NCBI RefSeq assembly: GCF_000384335.2
Contig: NZ_KQ031382.1
Span: 1,178,001-1,242,000, forward strand
Direction: 5' to 3'
Source: Hyphomicrobium sp. 99
Lineage (GTDB): Bacteria > Pseudomonadota > Alphaproteobacteria > Rhizobiales > Hyphomicrobiaceae
DNA: 64,000 nucleotides
Each line of letters starts with the position of its first letter. Positions within the stretch are counted from its first letter, which is position 1. The notes beneath the pieces are model-generated. The model was not told where the DNA came from, made no database searches, and saw only the letters and a list, made by a program, of their open reading frames with translations. Both the position numbers and the translations under genes were made by a program. Positions 8,136 through 17,032 of this stretch are shown here, in pieces.

Positions 8136-10163
8136 CTAGACGCCAAACGGATAAGTCTCGGGCATTCCCTCTAGTTCGATGCTAGCGAGCGGCTTAACGG
8201 CGCTTGTTCGGTCGATCCATATGTATTCGTCAAACTGGAGCGGCAGGATTGCCTCGAAGTAGTGGCTCGCGAGCTCGCTATCGGGACGATAGATGACGCC
8301 GATCGCACGTTCGAGGAGCGGTCGCATCAACTTTGCGCGAAGCTCGTTCTCTTCCTGAAGCGAAAGCATCAATCCCGGCGCGTTCGTCAGATGGAAGAGC
8401 CGCTCATAGCTTTGCGCGTGCGCGGGCCGCACATTCATGACCTCCATAGCCCCGTCCCAGTTCGAGGCAGCAGCAACCGTTCCATCGTTTGTGCCAAAGC
8501 CAATACTGAAGCAATCGCTGCCAAAATCTCGTCTGCACAGTTGCCCGATATTGTATTCGCCGCGCCGGCTCATCTCCGTCGCGGAGGCATCGCCGATATG
8601 GGAATTATGCGCCCAGATGACAGCCTTGGAATTTGGGCCATGATGGTTGAGGAGCTGATTGAGGGTTTCAAACATATGGCTGTCGCGCAAGTTCCACGAC
8701 GCTCGCGAGCCGTAATACATTGTGCGGTAGTAGCGTTCGGCATTCGCGATCAAACGCGCGTTTTGAGCGGCGTCGAAGAAGCGCTCGCCGTCATTCGTCG
8801 CGTAGGCCTGTTGCTTTTCGAGCAAATCTACAAGGACATGCGAAACGTCTTGTTCGCACTTTCGATAAGCCCCTGTCAGTGCCGCACGACCGTAAGCCGA
8901 CGGGTCCGCTTCCCAAGGGCTAAGGCACCCATAACGTTCGCGAGCAATCGCTGCGAGGTCTGCATCGACAGAGTCGAGATAAGCAATGACCACTCGCACC
9001 GAGTTATACAAACTGTAGAGATCCAGCCCATAGAAAGCGGCTCGTTGCTCGTATGCCCGCGTCGCGTTGTGCTTATGGAGCCAGTCGACGAAGCTGCGGG
9101 TTTCTGCGTTCCGCCACATCCACGTCGGGAATCGCGCAAACGCCGTCCATTCCGATGGTGGCACGTCCCGATGCCGGGCATAGTGATCGATTCGCGCGGC
9201 ATCGGGCCAGTCCGCCTCAGCGGCGACAAAATTGAATCCCTTCTCTTCGATCAAGCGCTGCGTAATGCGCGCCCGCATTCGGTAAAACTCGGAAGTGCCG
9301 TGACTTGCTTCGCCGATCAGGACGATGCGTGAATTACCGATACGATCGAGAAGCGGCTCAAATTTCGCGTCTCGAATCTGGGTGAAGACCTCCGCGCTCT
9401 TGGCGATCAGGGACGGCACCGAGATGCTTACAGCGGGTCGCGCACGAATGACTCGCGGTGGCTTCACTTGCCACTCGTCTTCCGTGGTTTCCCATCCTTC
9501 TTTTCCGATCAGCGGCACAAACCGTACGTCGGCTATGTCCTCCTGCTCGAAATCTTCATCGCCCGTTCTCGTAATGCGCACCAGTTCTTGGGAACGCAGA
9601 TTGTCTCCAATGGGTACGACCATTCGTCCACCGACCTTTAGTTGATGGAGAAGCGTGGCCGGTACATCGGGCGCCCCTGCAGAGACCAAAATGGCATCAA
9701 ATGGCGCTTCCTGCTGCCAGCCTTGCGTACCGTCGGCGTGCCGCACATGCACATGGCCATAGCCGGCGTTGGCCAGATTCTGGTTGGCTCGCGACGCCAG
9801 TTCGCCGATGCTTTCGATCGTGAAAACCTCGCTCGCAATTTGCGCCAAGACCGCCGCGGCATAGCCCGAGCCCGCGCCGATCTCTAAGACCTTCTCGCCA
9901 CCGCGCAGACCTAACGCTTCGATCATGAAGGCGACAATGTAGGGCTGGGAAATTGTTTGACTGGAACCGATCGGCAGGGGCGCATCATCATAGGCCTCGG
10001 CTGCGAATTCGTGTGGAACGAACATTTCACGCCGCACTGTTCGCATCGCATCTAGGACAAGAGAGTCACGAACCCCTCGGCCTTCGATTTGCGTCTCAAC
10101 AAACTGGCGCCGTTTTTCATCCGATACAGACATTTTTGGATTTATCGTTGTCATCTTGGGCAT
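8136..10163 (-). CDS. Protein-L-isoaspartate O-methyltransferase fused to erythromycin-esterase-like domain
   Basis: A two-domain protein of 675 residues. Residues about 12-225 are a PCMT-type methyltransferase (SAM motif VLEIGAGSGYAA, and PIGSSQTISQPY in the substrate region), which repairs isoaspartate in damaged proteins. Residues about 255-665 match the erythromycin esterase (EreA/EreB) family: GEASHGTSEF carries the putative catalytic His, followed by AAEADWPD and WAHNSHIGDA. Fusions of this kind occur in some bacteria; the esterase-like part usually has no proven antibiotic activity in such contexts. In-frame ATG codons at 10154 and 10133 are alternative starts. Confidence 0.88.
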   Translation of the reverse strand: MPKMTTINPKMSVSDEKRRQFVETQIEGRGVRDSLVLDAMRTVRREMFVPHEFAAEAYDDAPLPIGSSQTISQPYIVAFMIEALGLRGGEKVLEIGAGSGYAAAVLAQIASEVFTIESIGELASRANQNLANAGYGHVHVRHADGTQGWQQEAPFDAILVSAGAPDVPATLLHQLKVGGRMVVPIGDNLRSQELVRITRTGDEDFEQEDIADVRFVPLIGKEGWETTEDEWQVKPPRVIRARPAVSISVPSLIAKSAEVFTQIRDAKFEPLLDRIGNSRIVLIGEASHGTSEFYRMRARITQRLIEEKGFNFVAAEADWPDAARIDHYARHRDVPPSEWTAFARFPTWMWRNAETRSFVDWLHKHNATRAYEQRAAFYGLDLYSLYNSVRVVIAYLDSVDADLAAIARERYGCLSPWEADPSAYGRAALTGAYRKCEQDVSHVLVDLLEKQQAYATNDGERFFDAAQNARLIANAERYYRTMYYGSRASWNLRDSHMFETLNQLLNHHGPNSKAVIWAHNSHIGDASATEMSRRGEYNIGQLCRRDFGSDCFSIGFGTNDGTVAAASNWDGAMEVMNVRPAHAQSYERLFHLTNAPGLMLSLQEENELRAKLMRPLLERAIGVIYRPDSELASHYFEAILPLQFDEYIWIDRTSAVKPLASIELEGMPETYPFGV

Positions 10164-10704
10164 GACGCCACCGAAATCAAAATCTTGCGCGGATGATCAG
10201 TATTACAGGCGTTTTATGCCTACCGAATTTGCATTGGAGCCAACGAACGCCGGCAATCACTAACGAACTCGGCATCCTCTCAGCTGCGTTGCCTTCCGCG
10301 AAGCCGAATAGAGTTCCCGATTGGGCTGCTCTCGTTCATTGCGAGAAGCAATTCACACGACCGATTGATCGGAATAAAAGAAGTCCATCTCGCTCGGGTC
10401 TACACGAAAAAGAACGGTCCGACTATCCATCATCGGGCTGATGATTGGGAGGCTCAACTTCTCCCCCCTGAAATGAGCCGATGCCTTCGAGATATCAGAG
10501 GCAATCAACCCAAGATTAGGCGGCGCCAAGCCTTCCCCCGGCTTGGCGCCGTAAATCGTTGCGCGCCCTTCGGTGCGAAGTCGGAGGGCTTTGCCTAACG
10601 CGTGCAATGTCAGCTTTTGCATCGCTGCCCACGCAGGTTTCACCAAATCACGCGCGCACCCGTAGTGCGCGCGGGCCGGAGGATCGGTTCGGCCCGCAAT
10701 TCGG
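10164..10704. other. 541-bp intergenic stretch
   Basis: No convincing gene. A leftward open frame overlaps it but has no family I recognise and runs into the neighbouring gene out of frame. The one clear structure is the hairpin at 10521-10551. Confidence 0.5.
10521..10551. other. Strong perfect hairpin
   Basis: Two 12-base arms (left arm CGGCGCCAAGCC) are perfectly complementary around a 7-base loop. No T-run follows on either strand, so it is not a standard intrinsic terminator. It lies about 150 bases beyond the stop of the leftward coiled-coil gene and may stabilise or end that transcript. Confidence 0.5.
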
Positions 10705-11304
10705 TCATGCAGCGCGTTTAAGGGACTCGTGAACAGCCTGATTAGCCTTGTCCCAGGCAGCGCGCGTCTCGGTGAGAGCTGATTGCATTGCCGCCCAGGA
10801 TTCGCTTCCACTTTTTCTCAATTTTTCCAGCTTGGCTCTTGCTGCGTCGGCATCGACCTTCATATGCTTCACCGCTGTTTCAACTTCTTCGCGGCGATTG
10901 TCAGCGAAGTTCTTTGCGCTGCTGTGCAGCTTATCAATCGCTTCCTTCCAGGCCTTGCGTTGTGCATCAGCGCGGGCCCGAAATGCCGCCTCTTGCTCCT
11001 TGGCCTGTTGATCTGTCGCGTTAAGAAATGACGATACGCTCGATTCGAACTTAGCCCATTGCGTCTGTAGTTCCGTCTTCGAATGCGCGATGACAGCTTC
11101 GCTCGCCTGCCCATGCTCCCTGATCGCCTTAAAGAAGTCATCTCGTGCCGCGCGCATGTCGGCGATGGACTTTTCTGCATTCGTTCGGGCGTCGGCCTGG
11201 AGCTTAGACGCACCATGTTCGAAGGAGGCCAACGTTGCATCAATCTCGTCGAGCCGTTCCTTAGTCCAATCCAAATATGCATGCAAAATGCTTTGGCTAC
11301 TCAT
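10705..11304 (-). CDS. Phasin-like/coiled-coil protein
   Basis: A 199-residue, very Ala-, Lys- and Glu-rich, almost wholly helical soluble protein with long coiled-coil stretches (for example AKFESSVSSFLNATDQQAKE) and no signal peptide. The composition and pattern resemble phasins or apolipoprotein-like granule proteins, but I do not recognise a specific family. The start at 11304 is fixed by AAGGAG eight bases upstream; an upstream TTG or GTG extension is less likely. A near-consensus FNR/FixK box lies about 60 bases upstream, in line with the other low-oxygen genes. Confidence 0.7.
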   Translation of the reverse strand: MSSQSILHAYLDWTKERLDEIDATLASFEHGASKLQADARTNAEKSIADMRAARDDFFKAIREHGQASEAVIAHSKTELQTQWAKFESSVSSFLNATDQQAKEQEAAFRARADAQRKAWKEAIDKLHSSAKNFADNRREEVETAVKHMKVDADAARAKLEKLRKSGSESWAAMQSALTETRAAWDKANQAVHESLKRAA

Positions 11305-11365
11305 CTCAATACTCCTTATTCTCAAAAGCAATGCCCGAGCATGGCTCGGCAATGGCACTATTGCC

Positions 11366-11379
11366 TTGATTTGCCTCAA
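11366..11379. promoter_or_regulatory. Near-consensus FNR/FixK box
   Basis: TTGATTTGCCTCAA (TTGAT-4-CTCAA) differs from the FNR/FixK consensus at one position. It lies about 62 bases upstream of the leftward phasin-like gene starting at 11304. Confidence 0.45.
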
Positions 11380-11525
11380 TCGCAGGACACATCTTGCGCC
11401 CGGCCAGCAAGACGTCCCGGTTCAGCGCGTAGATTTACGAAAGACCGGCAAACACTTTTGTGGCGGGCTTCGTGGGTGGCATATATCGGGCAAGAGTTTT
11501 CCCGGCCGCAGCGCGCATCAGCGCA

Positions 11526-11882
11526 TCACTGCGGTGTTTTCCGCTTCAGACTGATAATATAGGCGATTACGTCATCGCGGTCTTGCTTTGAAAGCACGAG
11601 GTTCGGCATTGTGGGGTGGGATGTATCGAGCCACGCGGAAAGCGCCAAGCCGGTCATTCCCGATGTGCTGGCGACGCTTGTAAAACTGGGTGCACCGGCA
11701 TTCGGCGATACCACCTCATTTTCGTTGACGGCGTGGCATTCGGAACAGTGATTCAACGCGAACGTGCGCCCTATTTTCGGGTCGCCAAGTTCCTCCGCGC
11801 GAGACTCTACTGACGTGAGGAGCGCCACAGTTATCGCAAGCACGTAAGGTACTTTTGTCCCGTCAAAGATTTTACCAGCCAT
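11526..11882 (-). CDS. Small c-type cytochrome, exported
   Basis: A 118-residue periplasmic class I cytochrome c. It has a signal peptide with hydrophobic core VLAITVALLTSV, the haem motif CSECH and a likely axial Met in HPTMPNLVLS. The ATG at 11882 follows a GGGGTGAA ribosome site and gives a normal signal peptide; the frame is open further upstream but overlaps the stress-protein gene. It is similar in plan to the cytochrome at 17707-18135 (same MPN motif and LSAW/ISNW helix). Confidence 0.85.
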   Translation of the reverse strand: MAGKIFDGTKVPYVLAITVALLTSVESRAEELGDPKIGRTFALNHCSECHAVNENEVVSPNAGAPSFTSVASTSGMTGLALSAWLDTSHPTMPNLVLSKQDRDDVIAYIISLKRKTPQ

Positions 11883-11961
11883 GCTTTCACCCCGTCGAAT
11901 GACATGCCAAAGCCGGAACAATAACTGGTCGCGTCGAATTTTATAAGTGCTCGCAGATGCG

Positions 11962-12807
11962 CTAATGGGCAAGTAGGACCGGCACCTTCGTGTGTTGTAG
12001 TACGTCTCGTGAGACGCCGCCCAAAATAAATTCTCGGAATCTCGAATGACCGTAAACGCCCATGACGATGAGGTCTTGATACGTACGTCGCGTATGCACC
12101 AGAAGCCGATTGGCGACGGACAGATCATCCTGGCTAACCGTTTCGGTCTCAGCATGAACGCCGTGGCGCAGAAGCGAGGAAGCGAGTTCGTCGCTTGATG
12201 TTCGGTTGCTGCCGTCAGGCGGAGAGACCCCGTTCTCATTTACGGTCAAAATGCGAACGCGCCGAGCGCCTTTCAGAATGGGCAATGCATCGAACACGGC
12301 GCGCGTGGCTTCTTTTGTCGGCTTCCAGGCGATGGCGACGTCTTTACCTATTTGGTCAAAATCTCCTTCCTGCGGAAGGACCAAAACGGGCCGGCCGCTT
12401 TCAAGCGCGACGCGTTCCGGGACGTCGTCGATCCATGGGTTTTGACCAGCCTGACTGACGATGACCAAATCGGCCGTGCGTGCATGATTGATAACGGCAT
12501 CTGCAACGTCAGCATCGAACCTTGAATCGTCTATCCGCCATTCATGCGTGATGTTGCTCGCTTCGCTGATCTTGGCATCAAAAACAAGCTTGATGCGATG
12601 TCCTTGCTCTCGATAGCTGGCAAGTTGATCTTCCATCAACGTCACTGCAAACGGGCCCACGAGATCAGGCGGAGGAATAGCCGACGGCATCACGTAAAGG
12701 CCGATGACATGGGCCCCGCCACTTCTCGATAAAGTGGTGGCTGTTTTTATGAGGTGTCCGACGCGCTTTTCGTCGTTCAGGTGCAGCAAGATCGTTCGAT
12801 ATTGCAT
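11962..12807 (-). CDS. Tandem-domain universal stress protein (UspA family)
   Basis: A 281-residue cytosolic protein with two Usp folds (about residues 1-145 and 155-281). The C-terminal half keeps the ATP-binding motif GVYGHSRFREFILGGVSRDV. Start supported by GGAGG seven bases upstream. It lies between a cytochrome and a Crp/Fnr regulator, a common arrangement for oxygen-limitation stress genes in alphaproteobacteria. The precise role is unknown. Confidence 0.92.
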   Translation of the reverse strand: MQYRTILLHLNDEKRVGHLIKTATTLSRSGGAHVIGLYVMPSAIPPPDLVGPFAVTLMEDQLASYREQGHRIKLVFDAKISEASNITHEWRIDDSRFDADVADAVINHARTADLVIVSQAGQNPWIDDVPERVALESGRPVLVLPQEGDFDQIGKDVAIAWKPTKEATRAVFDALPILKGARRVRILTVNENGVSPPDGSNRTSSDELASSLLRHGVHAETETVSQDDLSVANRLLVHTRRTYQDLIVMGVYGHSRFREFILGGVSRDVLQHTKVPVLLAH

Positions 12808-12859
12808 GGCGAAACCTCCAGCTCATGATTAGCCAGGTAACGATGCGAACCAACAGCCG

Positions 12860-13516
12860 TCAGCCTGCCAACTCCTGCAGGCGATCGGGATCAAGAATGC
12901 GAACGTCATTTCCATTCTCAATCTGGATGATACGCATCATCCTGAGTTTCGTCAGCGTCCGGCTGACCGTCTCGATGGTCAAGCCAAGCAGATCAGCAAT
13001 ATCGGACCGGCGCATTGGCAGGTTAATAATATCGTCTTCTAAATGGCCGCCGCGGCCCTTCAATTCGATGAGAAATGAAGCAATTCGTTCCATTGCCGTA
13101 CCTTGGCCGACGCTAACTAGCAGCCGGCGGGCGGCTGACAGTTCCGCTGAAACAGCGTTATAGAGCCGTAAGGCGAGGGCAGGATCTCGCGCTGCATCAT
13201 GTTCCAATTGTGATGTCGGCAGACACTTGACCTTGGAGGCGCATGTGGCCTGCGCGTCGAAAACGTGGTCGCCGAACATCCCGAGGCCGATGTAATCGCC
13301 GGGATAGGCAAAGTCGATAATCTGTCGCCGCCCGTCGCTGAGGACCTTTGACAGTGCAATCACACCATCTTCGATGCGATATACATGTGTCCTAGGGTCT
13401 CCTTCGCAAAAGACATGTTCCTTCGCTTCAATGCGCCGGACAGTCCCGGAATGGAAGCCGTCTCCCCGCTGGACCTTGAAGCCCGTGGCCTGCTCGGTTT
13501 GTGGCGCGCTGAACAT
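12860..13516 (-). CDS. Crp/Fnr-family transcription regulator (FixK-like)
   Basis: A 218-residue regulator with an N-terminal cyclic-nucleotide-binding-type domain (about residues 25-140) and a C-terminal winged helix. The recognition helix region LLGLTIETVSRTLTKL carries the E-x-x-SR pattern of FNR/FixK proteins, which read TTGAT-type half-sites. There is no N-terminal four-cysteine cluster, so it is unlikely to sense oxygen directly through an Fe-S cluster as FNR does. Boxes of the matching type occur at 6390, 11366 and 16393. The neighbouring two-component genes could control it, but this is not shown by the sequence. Confidence 0.9.
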   Translation of the reverse strand: MFSAPQTEQATGFKVQRGDGFHSGTVRRIEAKEHVFCEGDPRTHVYRIEDGVIALSKVLSDGRRQIIDFAYPGDYIGLGMFGDHVFDAQATCASKVKCLPTSQLEHDAARDPALALRLYNAVSAELSAARRLLVSVGQGTAMERIASFLIELKGRGGHLEDDIINLPMRRSDIADLLGLTIETVSRTLTKLRMMRIIQIENGNDVRILDPDRLQELAG

Positions 13517-13642
13517 GTCCTGTGTATCCTTCTGCCCTCATCCGTTTGGGGCATAAGACAGGATGAACGTGCCGGGCATTTGCGCTCTGTGTAATCAATT
13601 GTAATAGATTGTAACCGCCTGACGTTTGGGAACCGCCGCGTT

Positions 13643-14359
13643 GTGACACAAATACTCGTTGTCGATGATGATCCCGAGATCCGGAGCTTGCTCAAGACCT
13701 GCTTCGAGCGGGAAGGTTACGACGTCATTGAAGCGCCTGATGCCAAGAACGCTCGTGCCGCCCTGGAGCGGGGTACCATTAGCCTCATAACATTGGACCT
13801 GACCCTCGGCCGTGATGATGGCCTTAGTCTCGCGCGAGAGATTCGCGCCTCCTGTGACGTGCCGATTGTGATGCTTTCAGGCAAGGGAGATACGGTCGAT
13901 CGCATCGTCGGATTGGAAGTTGGCGCAGATGATTACATCGCGAAGCCCTTCAGTCCGCGAGAGGTTCTGGCGCGCGTGCGCGCCGTGTTGAGGCGGAAGG
14001 AGGGGGGCAAAGCGTCTGTCGCTCAGCCGGTTTCCGGGCATGAGGTTTTCCGTTTCGGCCATTGGACGCTCGACATAACGAGCCGTGAACTCAAGGGGCA
14101 ACTGAACGAGCGCCGCGAGCTGACCACGGCCGAATTCAATTTGCTCGAGCTCTTCGTCAGGCATGCGCATCGGGTCCTGTCGCGAGACGAAATTATGGAT
14201 CTCCTCAAGGGTCACGATTACTCGCCGCTCGATCGCTCGATCGATGCACTCGTCAGCCGGTTGCGCCGGAAAATCGAGGACGAGACGGATACCGAGCACA
14301 TCAAATCGATCCGCGGCGTCGGGTATATGTTCGCGAGCGACGTGCGCCGGACTGTTTAG
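13643..14359 (+). CDS. OmpR/PhoB-family response regulator
   Basis: A 238-residue DNA-binding response regulator. The receiver domain (about residues 1-115) has the acidic pocket DDD, the phospho-acceptor Asp in LITLDLTLG and Lys in DDYIAKPF. The C-terminal winged helix ends with the usual SIRGVGYMF. The start is GTG. It is divergent from the Crp/Fnr gene and convergent with a hybrid PAS kinase just 4 bases away, a possible cognate sensor. Confidence 0.92.
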   Translation: MTQILVVDDDPEIRSLLKTCFEREGYDVIEAPDAKNARAALERGTISLITLDLTLGRDDGLSLAREIRASCDVPIVMLSGKGDTVDRIVGLEVGADDYIAKPFSPREVLARVRAVLRRKEGGKASVAQPVSGHEVFRFGHWTLDITSRELKGQLNERRELTTAEFNLLELFVRHAHRVLSRDEIMDLLKGHDYSPLDRSIDALVSRLRRKIEDETDTEHIKSIRGVGYMFASDVRRTV

Positions 14360-14363
14360 GCCG

Positions 14364-16274
14364 TCAGTCACGCAGCGGCGCTTGGCGGGCGGCCTGCTCA
14401 TCGATCGTTGCGCGCAACATGCAGGCGAGCTGCTTCTGCGTGTATGGCTTGCGTAGAATTGGCCATAAGGTGTCGGATCCGCCTTTGCCGACAGCTTCAT
14501 CAGCAAAGCCCGTCGTCAAAAGGACGGGTAGATCCGGCAGGTTGGCCGAGATCCAGGTAGCCAACTCAACACCGGTCATGCCGCCCGGCATCATGATATC
14601 TGTGAATACTGCGCTGACCTCTTGTCCGCTTTCGAGCGCGGCCCTAGCCTCGGCACCGCTCACGCACTCGACCGTATCATAACCGAGCCTTTTGAGCCGG
14701 TTTACGGTCAGCTGGCGAACATCGCGGTTGTCCTCAACGACAAGGATGCGCTCGCCATTCGCATGCGGTTCGGCGGTGGGAATGAAGCCTCCATCGTGCA
14801 CCGGGGCCGCTTCGTCGCAACGCGGCAAGTACAGATTGACGGTCGTTCCAACGCCTGGCTCGCTGTAAACCGTGATGTTGCCGTTAGACTGCTTGATGAA
14901 ACCATAGATCGTACTGAGGCCAAGCCCTGTGCCGCGTCCTGTAGACTTGGTCGTGAAAAAAGGCTCGAACACGCGGGTCAAAATCTCTTTGCTCATTCCG
15001 ATACCGTTGTCGGAAACGGAAATGCGCACATAATCTCCAGCTCTGAGGGCATCCTCGAGGCCTGTCTCGCCTTCCTCCAGCACGATATTATCGGTCCGAA
15101 CAGCCAACGTGCCGCCTTCGGGCATCGCGTCGCGTGCGTTGATGGCAAGGTTCAACACGGCCGCTTCGACTTCACCGGCGTCGGCTCGGACCAGCCACAA
15201 AGGCGAGGCGAGGTTGGTGCGGAGCTCGATCATATCGCCCAGCGTCCGACGGAGCAGTTCCGTCATGGCGCGCACTTGGTCATTCAAGTTGATGACCGCG
15301 GGTGCGAGATGGCGCCGGCCCGCGAAGGTCAGCAGACGCTTGGTAAGCCGAGCGCCAGAATCCGCCGCTCGTGCTGCTCGGTCAAGAAGATCGCGATCTT
15401 GCTCGCTCAAAGGCTGCTCTTCGAGAAGCTCGAGGTTGCCTGAAATGATCGTGAGCAGATTGTTGAAGTCGTGGGCGATGCCGCCGGTGAGCTGTCCGAT
15501 GGCTTCGAGACGCTGCGATTTGACTGCCGCTTCTTTGTTTTTGAGCCTTTCCGTGACGTCGCGGAATACGCTCACCCGGACAGTCGGCTTCGCATGCTGA
15601 TCGACAACCTGAGTTATGTTTCCTTCGGCGGGAAATGTGCTGCCGTCCTTACGACGTAGCATGACGGAGAGATTGAGGTCTGGTGCTCGCTCGATCGATC
15701 GAGAAATATTGAATTCGATCTGGGGCAGGCTATCGGCATCTCCGAACAAGTTTGCCCATTCCATACCGGTGGCTTCGGCCAAATCGTACCCGAATATTTT
15801 CGTGGCTGCGGGGTTGAAGAGAAGGATTTTTCCGTCCGGCGACGAGATGACGAGAGCTTCGGGGGCGTGTTGGAAAACGGTCTCGAATAGGCGTGACTGA
15901 CGATCCACCTCATCCCGCAACTCAGCGCGGTCGCTGAGATCGTTGATGATGCCGGAGAAGAAGCGCTGGCCGTCGACCAAGAACTCACTAACGGCCAAAT
16001 GGATCGGGAAAATGCTGCCATTTTTCCGTTGGCCTTTGACTTCGCGGCCGATGCCGATGATGCGCTTCTCGCCTGTTTTGACATGCCGGCTGATATAGTC
16101 GTCATGCTCCGTGCGATAGGGTTCGGGCATGAGCATTTTAATGTTTTGGTTCAGCATCTCATCGGCGCGGTACCCAAACATCGCTTCCGTCGCCGGATTG
16201 ACGCTTCGGATGCGGCCGGCATCGTCAATGGCCAAGATGGCGGAAACGGCAGAATCCAGAATCGCCTGAAGCAT
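14364..16274 (-). CDS. Hybrid PAS-PAS histidine kinase with C-terminal receiver
   Basis: A cytosolic sensor kinase of about 636 residues. Order: PAS1 (MPEPYRTEHDDY, RIIGIGREVKGQR), PAS2, HisKA with GGIAHDFNNLL, HATPase (NLAINARDAMPEGG, GTGLGLSTIYG) and a receiver with Asp in VFTDIMMPGG. PAS1 is close to the FixL sensing domain, but the position that I recall as the haem-ligand His of Bradyrhizobium FixL (before IIGIG) is Arg here, so oxygen sensing through haem is doubtful. I prefer the ATG at 16274: the farther upstream TTG at 16406 would lie inside an FNR/FixK box. There are no membrane segments. Confidence 0.88.
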   Translation of the reverse strand: MLQAILDSAVSAILAIDDAGRIRSVNPATEAMFGYRADEMLNQNIKMLMPEPYRTEHDDYISRHVKTGEKRIIGIGREVKGQRKNGSIFPIHLAVSEFLVDGQRFFSGIINDLSDRAELRDEVDRQSRLFETVFQHAPEALVISSPDGKILLFNPAATKIFGYDLAEATGMEWANLFGDADSLPQIEFNISRSIERAPDLNLSVMLRRKDGSTFPAEGNITQVVDQHAKPTVRVSVFRDVTERLKNKEAAVKSQRLEAIGQLTGGIAHDFNNLLTIISGNLELLEEQPLSEQDRDLLDRAARAADSGARLTKRLLTFAGRRHLAPAVINLNDQVRAMTELLRRTLGDMIELRTNLASPLWLVRADAGEVEAAVLNLAINARDAMPEGGTLAVRTDNIVLEEGETGLEDALRAGDYVRISVSDNGIGMSKEILTRVFEPFFTTKSTGRGTGLGLSTIYGFIKQSNGNITVYSEPGVGTTVNLYLPRCDEAAPVHDGGFIPTAEPHANGERILVVEDNRDVRQLTVNRLKRLGYDTVECVSGAEARAALESGQEVSAVFTDIMMPGGMTGVELATWISANLPDLPVLLTTGFADEAVGKGGSDTLWPILRKPYTQKQLACMLRATIDEQAARQAPLRD

Positions 16275-16392
16275 TGAGGACCTTGAAATTATCGCTTGGC
16301 TCGTCTGCACTTTACTGCCTCGATGATCAGCAATCCACCCGACAATGCTGGATGTGATCACAGCAAGATATTTGCCGTAAGGCGGGTGGAAA

Positions 16393-16406
16393 CTGATCTC
16401 GATCAA
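16393..16406. promoter_or_regulatory. FNR/FixK-type box between kinase and hemerythrin genes
   Basis: CTGATCTCGATCAA (rc TTGAT-4-ATCAG) differs at one position from TTGAT-4-ATCAA. It lies about 40 bases upstream of the hemerythrin gene and about 120 bases upstream of the divergent kinase, so it could serve either. Confidence 0.6.
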
Positions 16407-16444
16407 AGCCCGAAGGTCGCTGGAGACGCAGATTAGGGTCCAAA

Positions 16445-16996
16445 ATGGGAGCCTTTATGCCGGTAGTCGAGCAAATATCCGCATCAAACTTCGACGAGGA
16501 TCATCCTGGGGCGAGGTTTCTTGCTGACCTCGCGCTACAACTCGAAGCTTGCCGGGGACTGTTGGCGCTCGCGGACGGATTGCCAAAGGCAGCTGACTAC
16601 AATCTTGCTCAACGCCTCATTGAAATATTTAACGCAGCTTGGGTAGGGCATGTCCGCTTCCAAGAGGAAGTCATTTACCCGCTTCTCAAACGTCGGCTGA
16701 GAGAAGAGCAATGCCGGAGTGCGGCACTATTCGATCGCCAGCACAAAGAAATTCAGTTCGCCGACGATGAAGTGGTCGACACGCTTCGCATGGCCCGGTC
16801 CAGCGAGGCGGCAAGCGATGCGCTGTCGTATCTTTTGCGGCTTGTGGCTGAGCGCAGGCGGGATCACATTGAGGCGGAACAAGTTCTACTTCTGCCGGTC
16901 TTGCCTCAGATGCTCACTCCGATCGAGCGCAAAATGTATATCGAATGGGCCGCGGCCAATCCATTGCCGTTTGCCGGCATCGGACTGGATAGTTGA
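16445..16996 (+). CDS. Hemerythrin-like (HHE) domain protein
   Basis: A 183-residue cytosolic four-helix protein. His and Glu ligands of a di-iron hemerythrin fold are visible in GHVRFQEEVIYP, DRQHKEIQ and DHIEAEQVLLLP. Such proteins bind oxygen or NO or protect iron centres. An in-frame ATG at 16457 with GGGAG ahead is an alternative start. An FNR/FixK-like box just upstream suggests expression under low oxygen. Confidence 0.85.
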   Translation: MGAFMPVVEQISASNFDEDHPGARFLADLALQLEACRGLLALADGLPKAADYNLAQRLIEIFNAAWVGHVRFQEEVIYPLLKRRLREEQCRSAALFDRQHKEIQFADDEVVDTLRMARSSEAASDALSYLLRLVAERRRDHIEAEQVLLLPVLPQMLTPIERKMYIEWAAANPLPFAGIGLDS

Positions 16997-17032
16997 AATC
17001 GAAAAAATCCAGAGCTTCAGGGAATTGCGGAC

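Noticed and set aside
8262..9332. Long rightward open frame opposite the methyltransferase/esterase fusion
   Set aside because: It has no family resemblance, and the opposite strand carries clear PCMT and erythromycin-esterase motifs over the same bases.
10353..10811. Possible leftward gene in the gap after the coiled-coil protein
   Set aside because: Its start lies inside the coiled-coil gene in another frame, it spans the perfect hairpin, and its translation matches no family.
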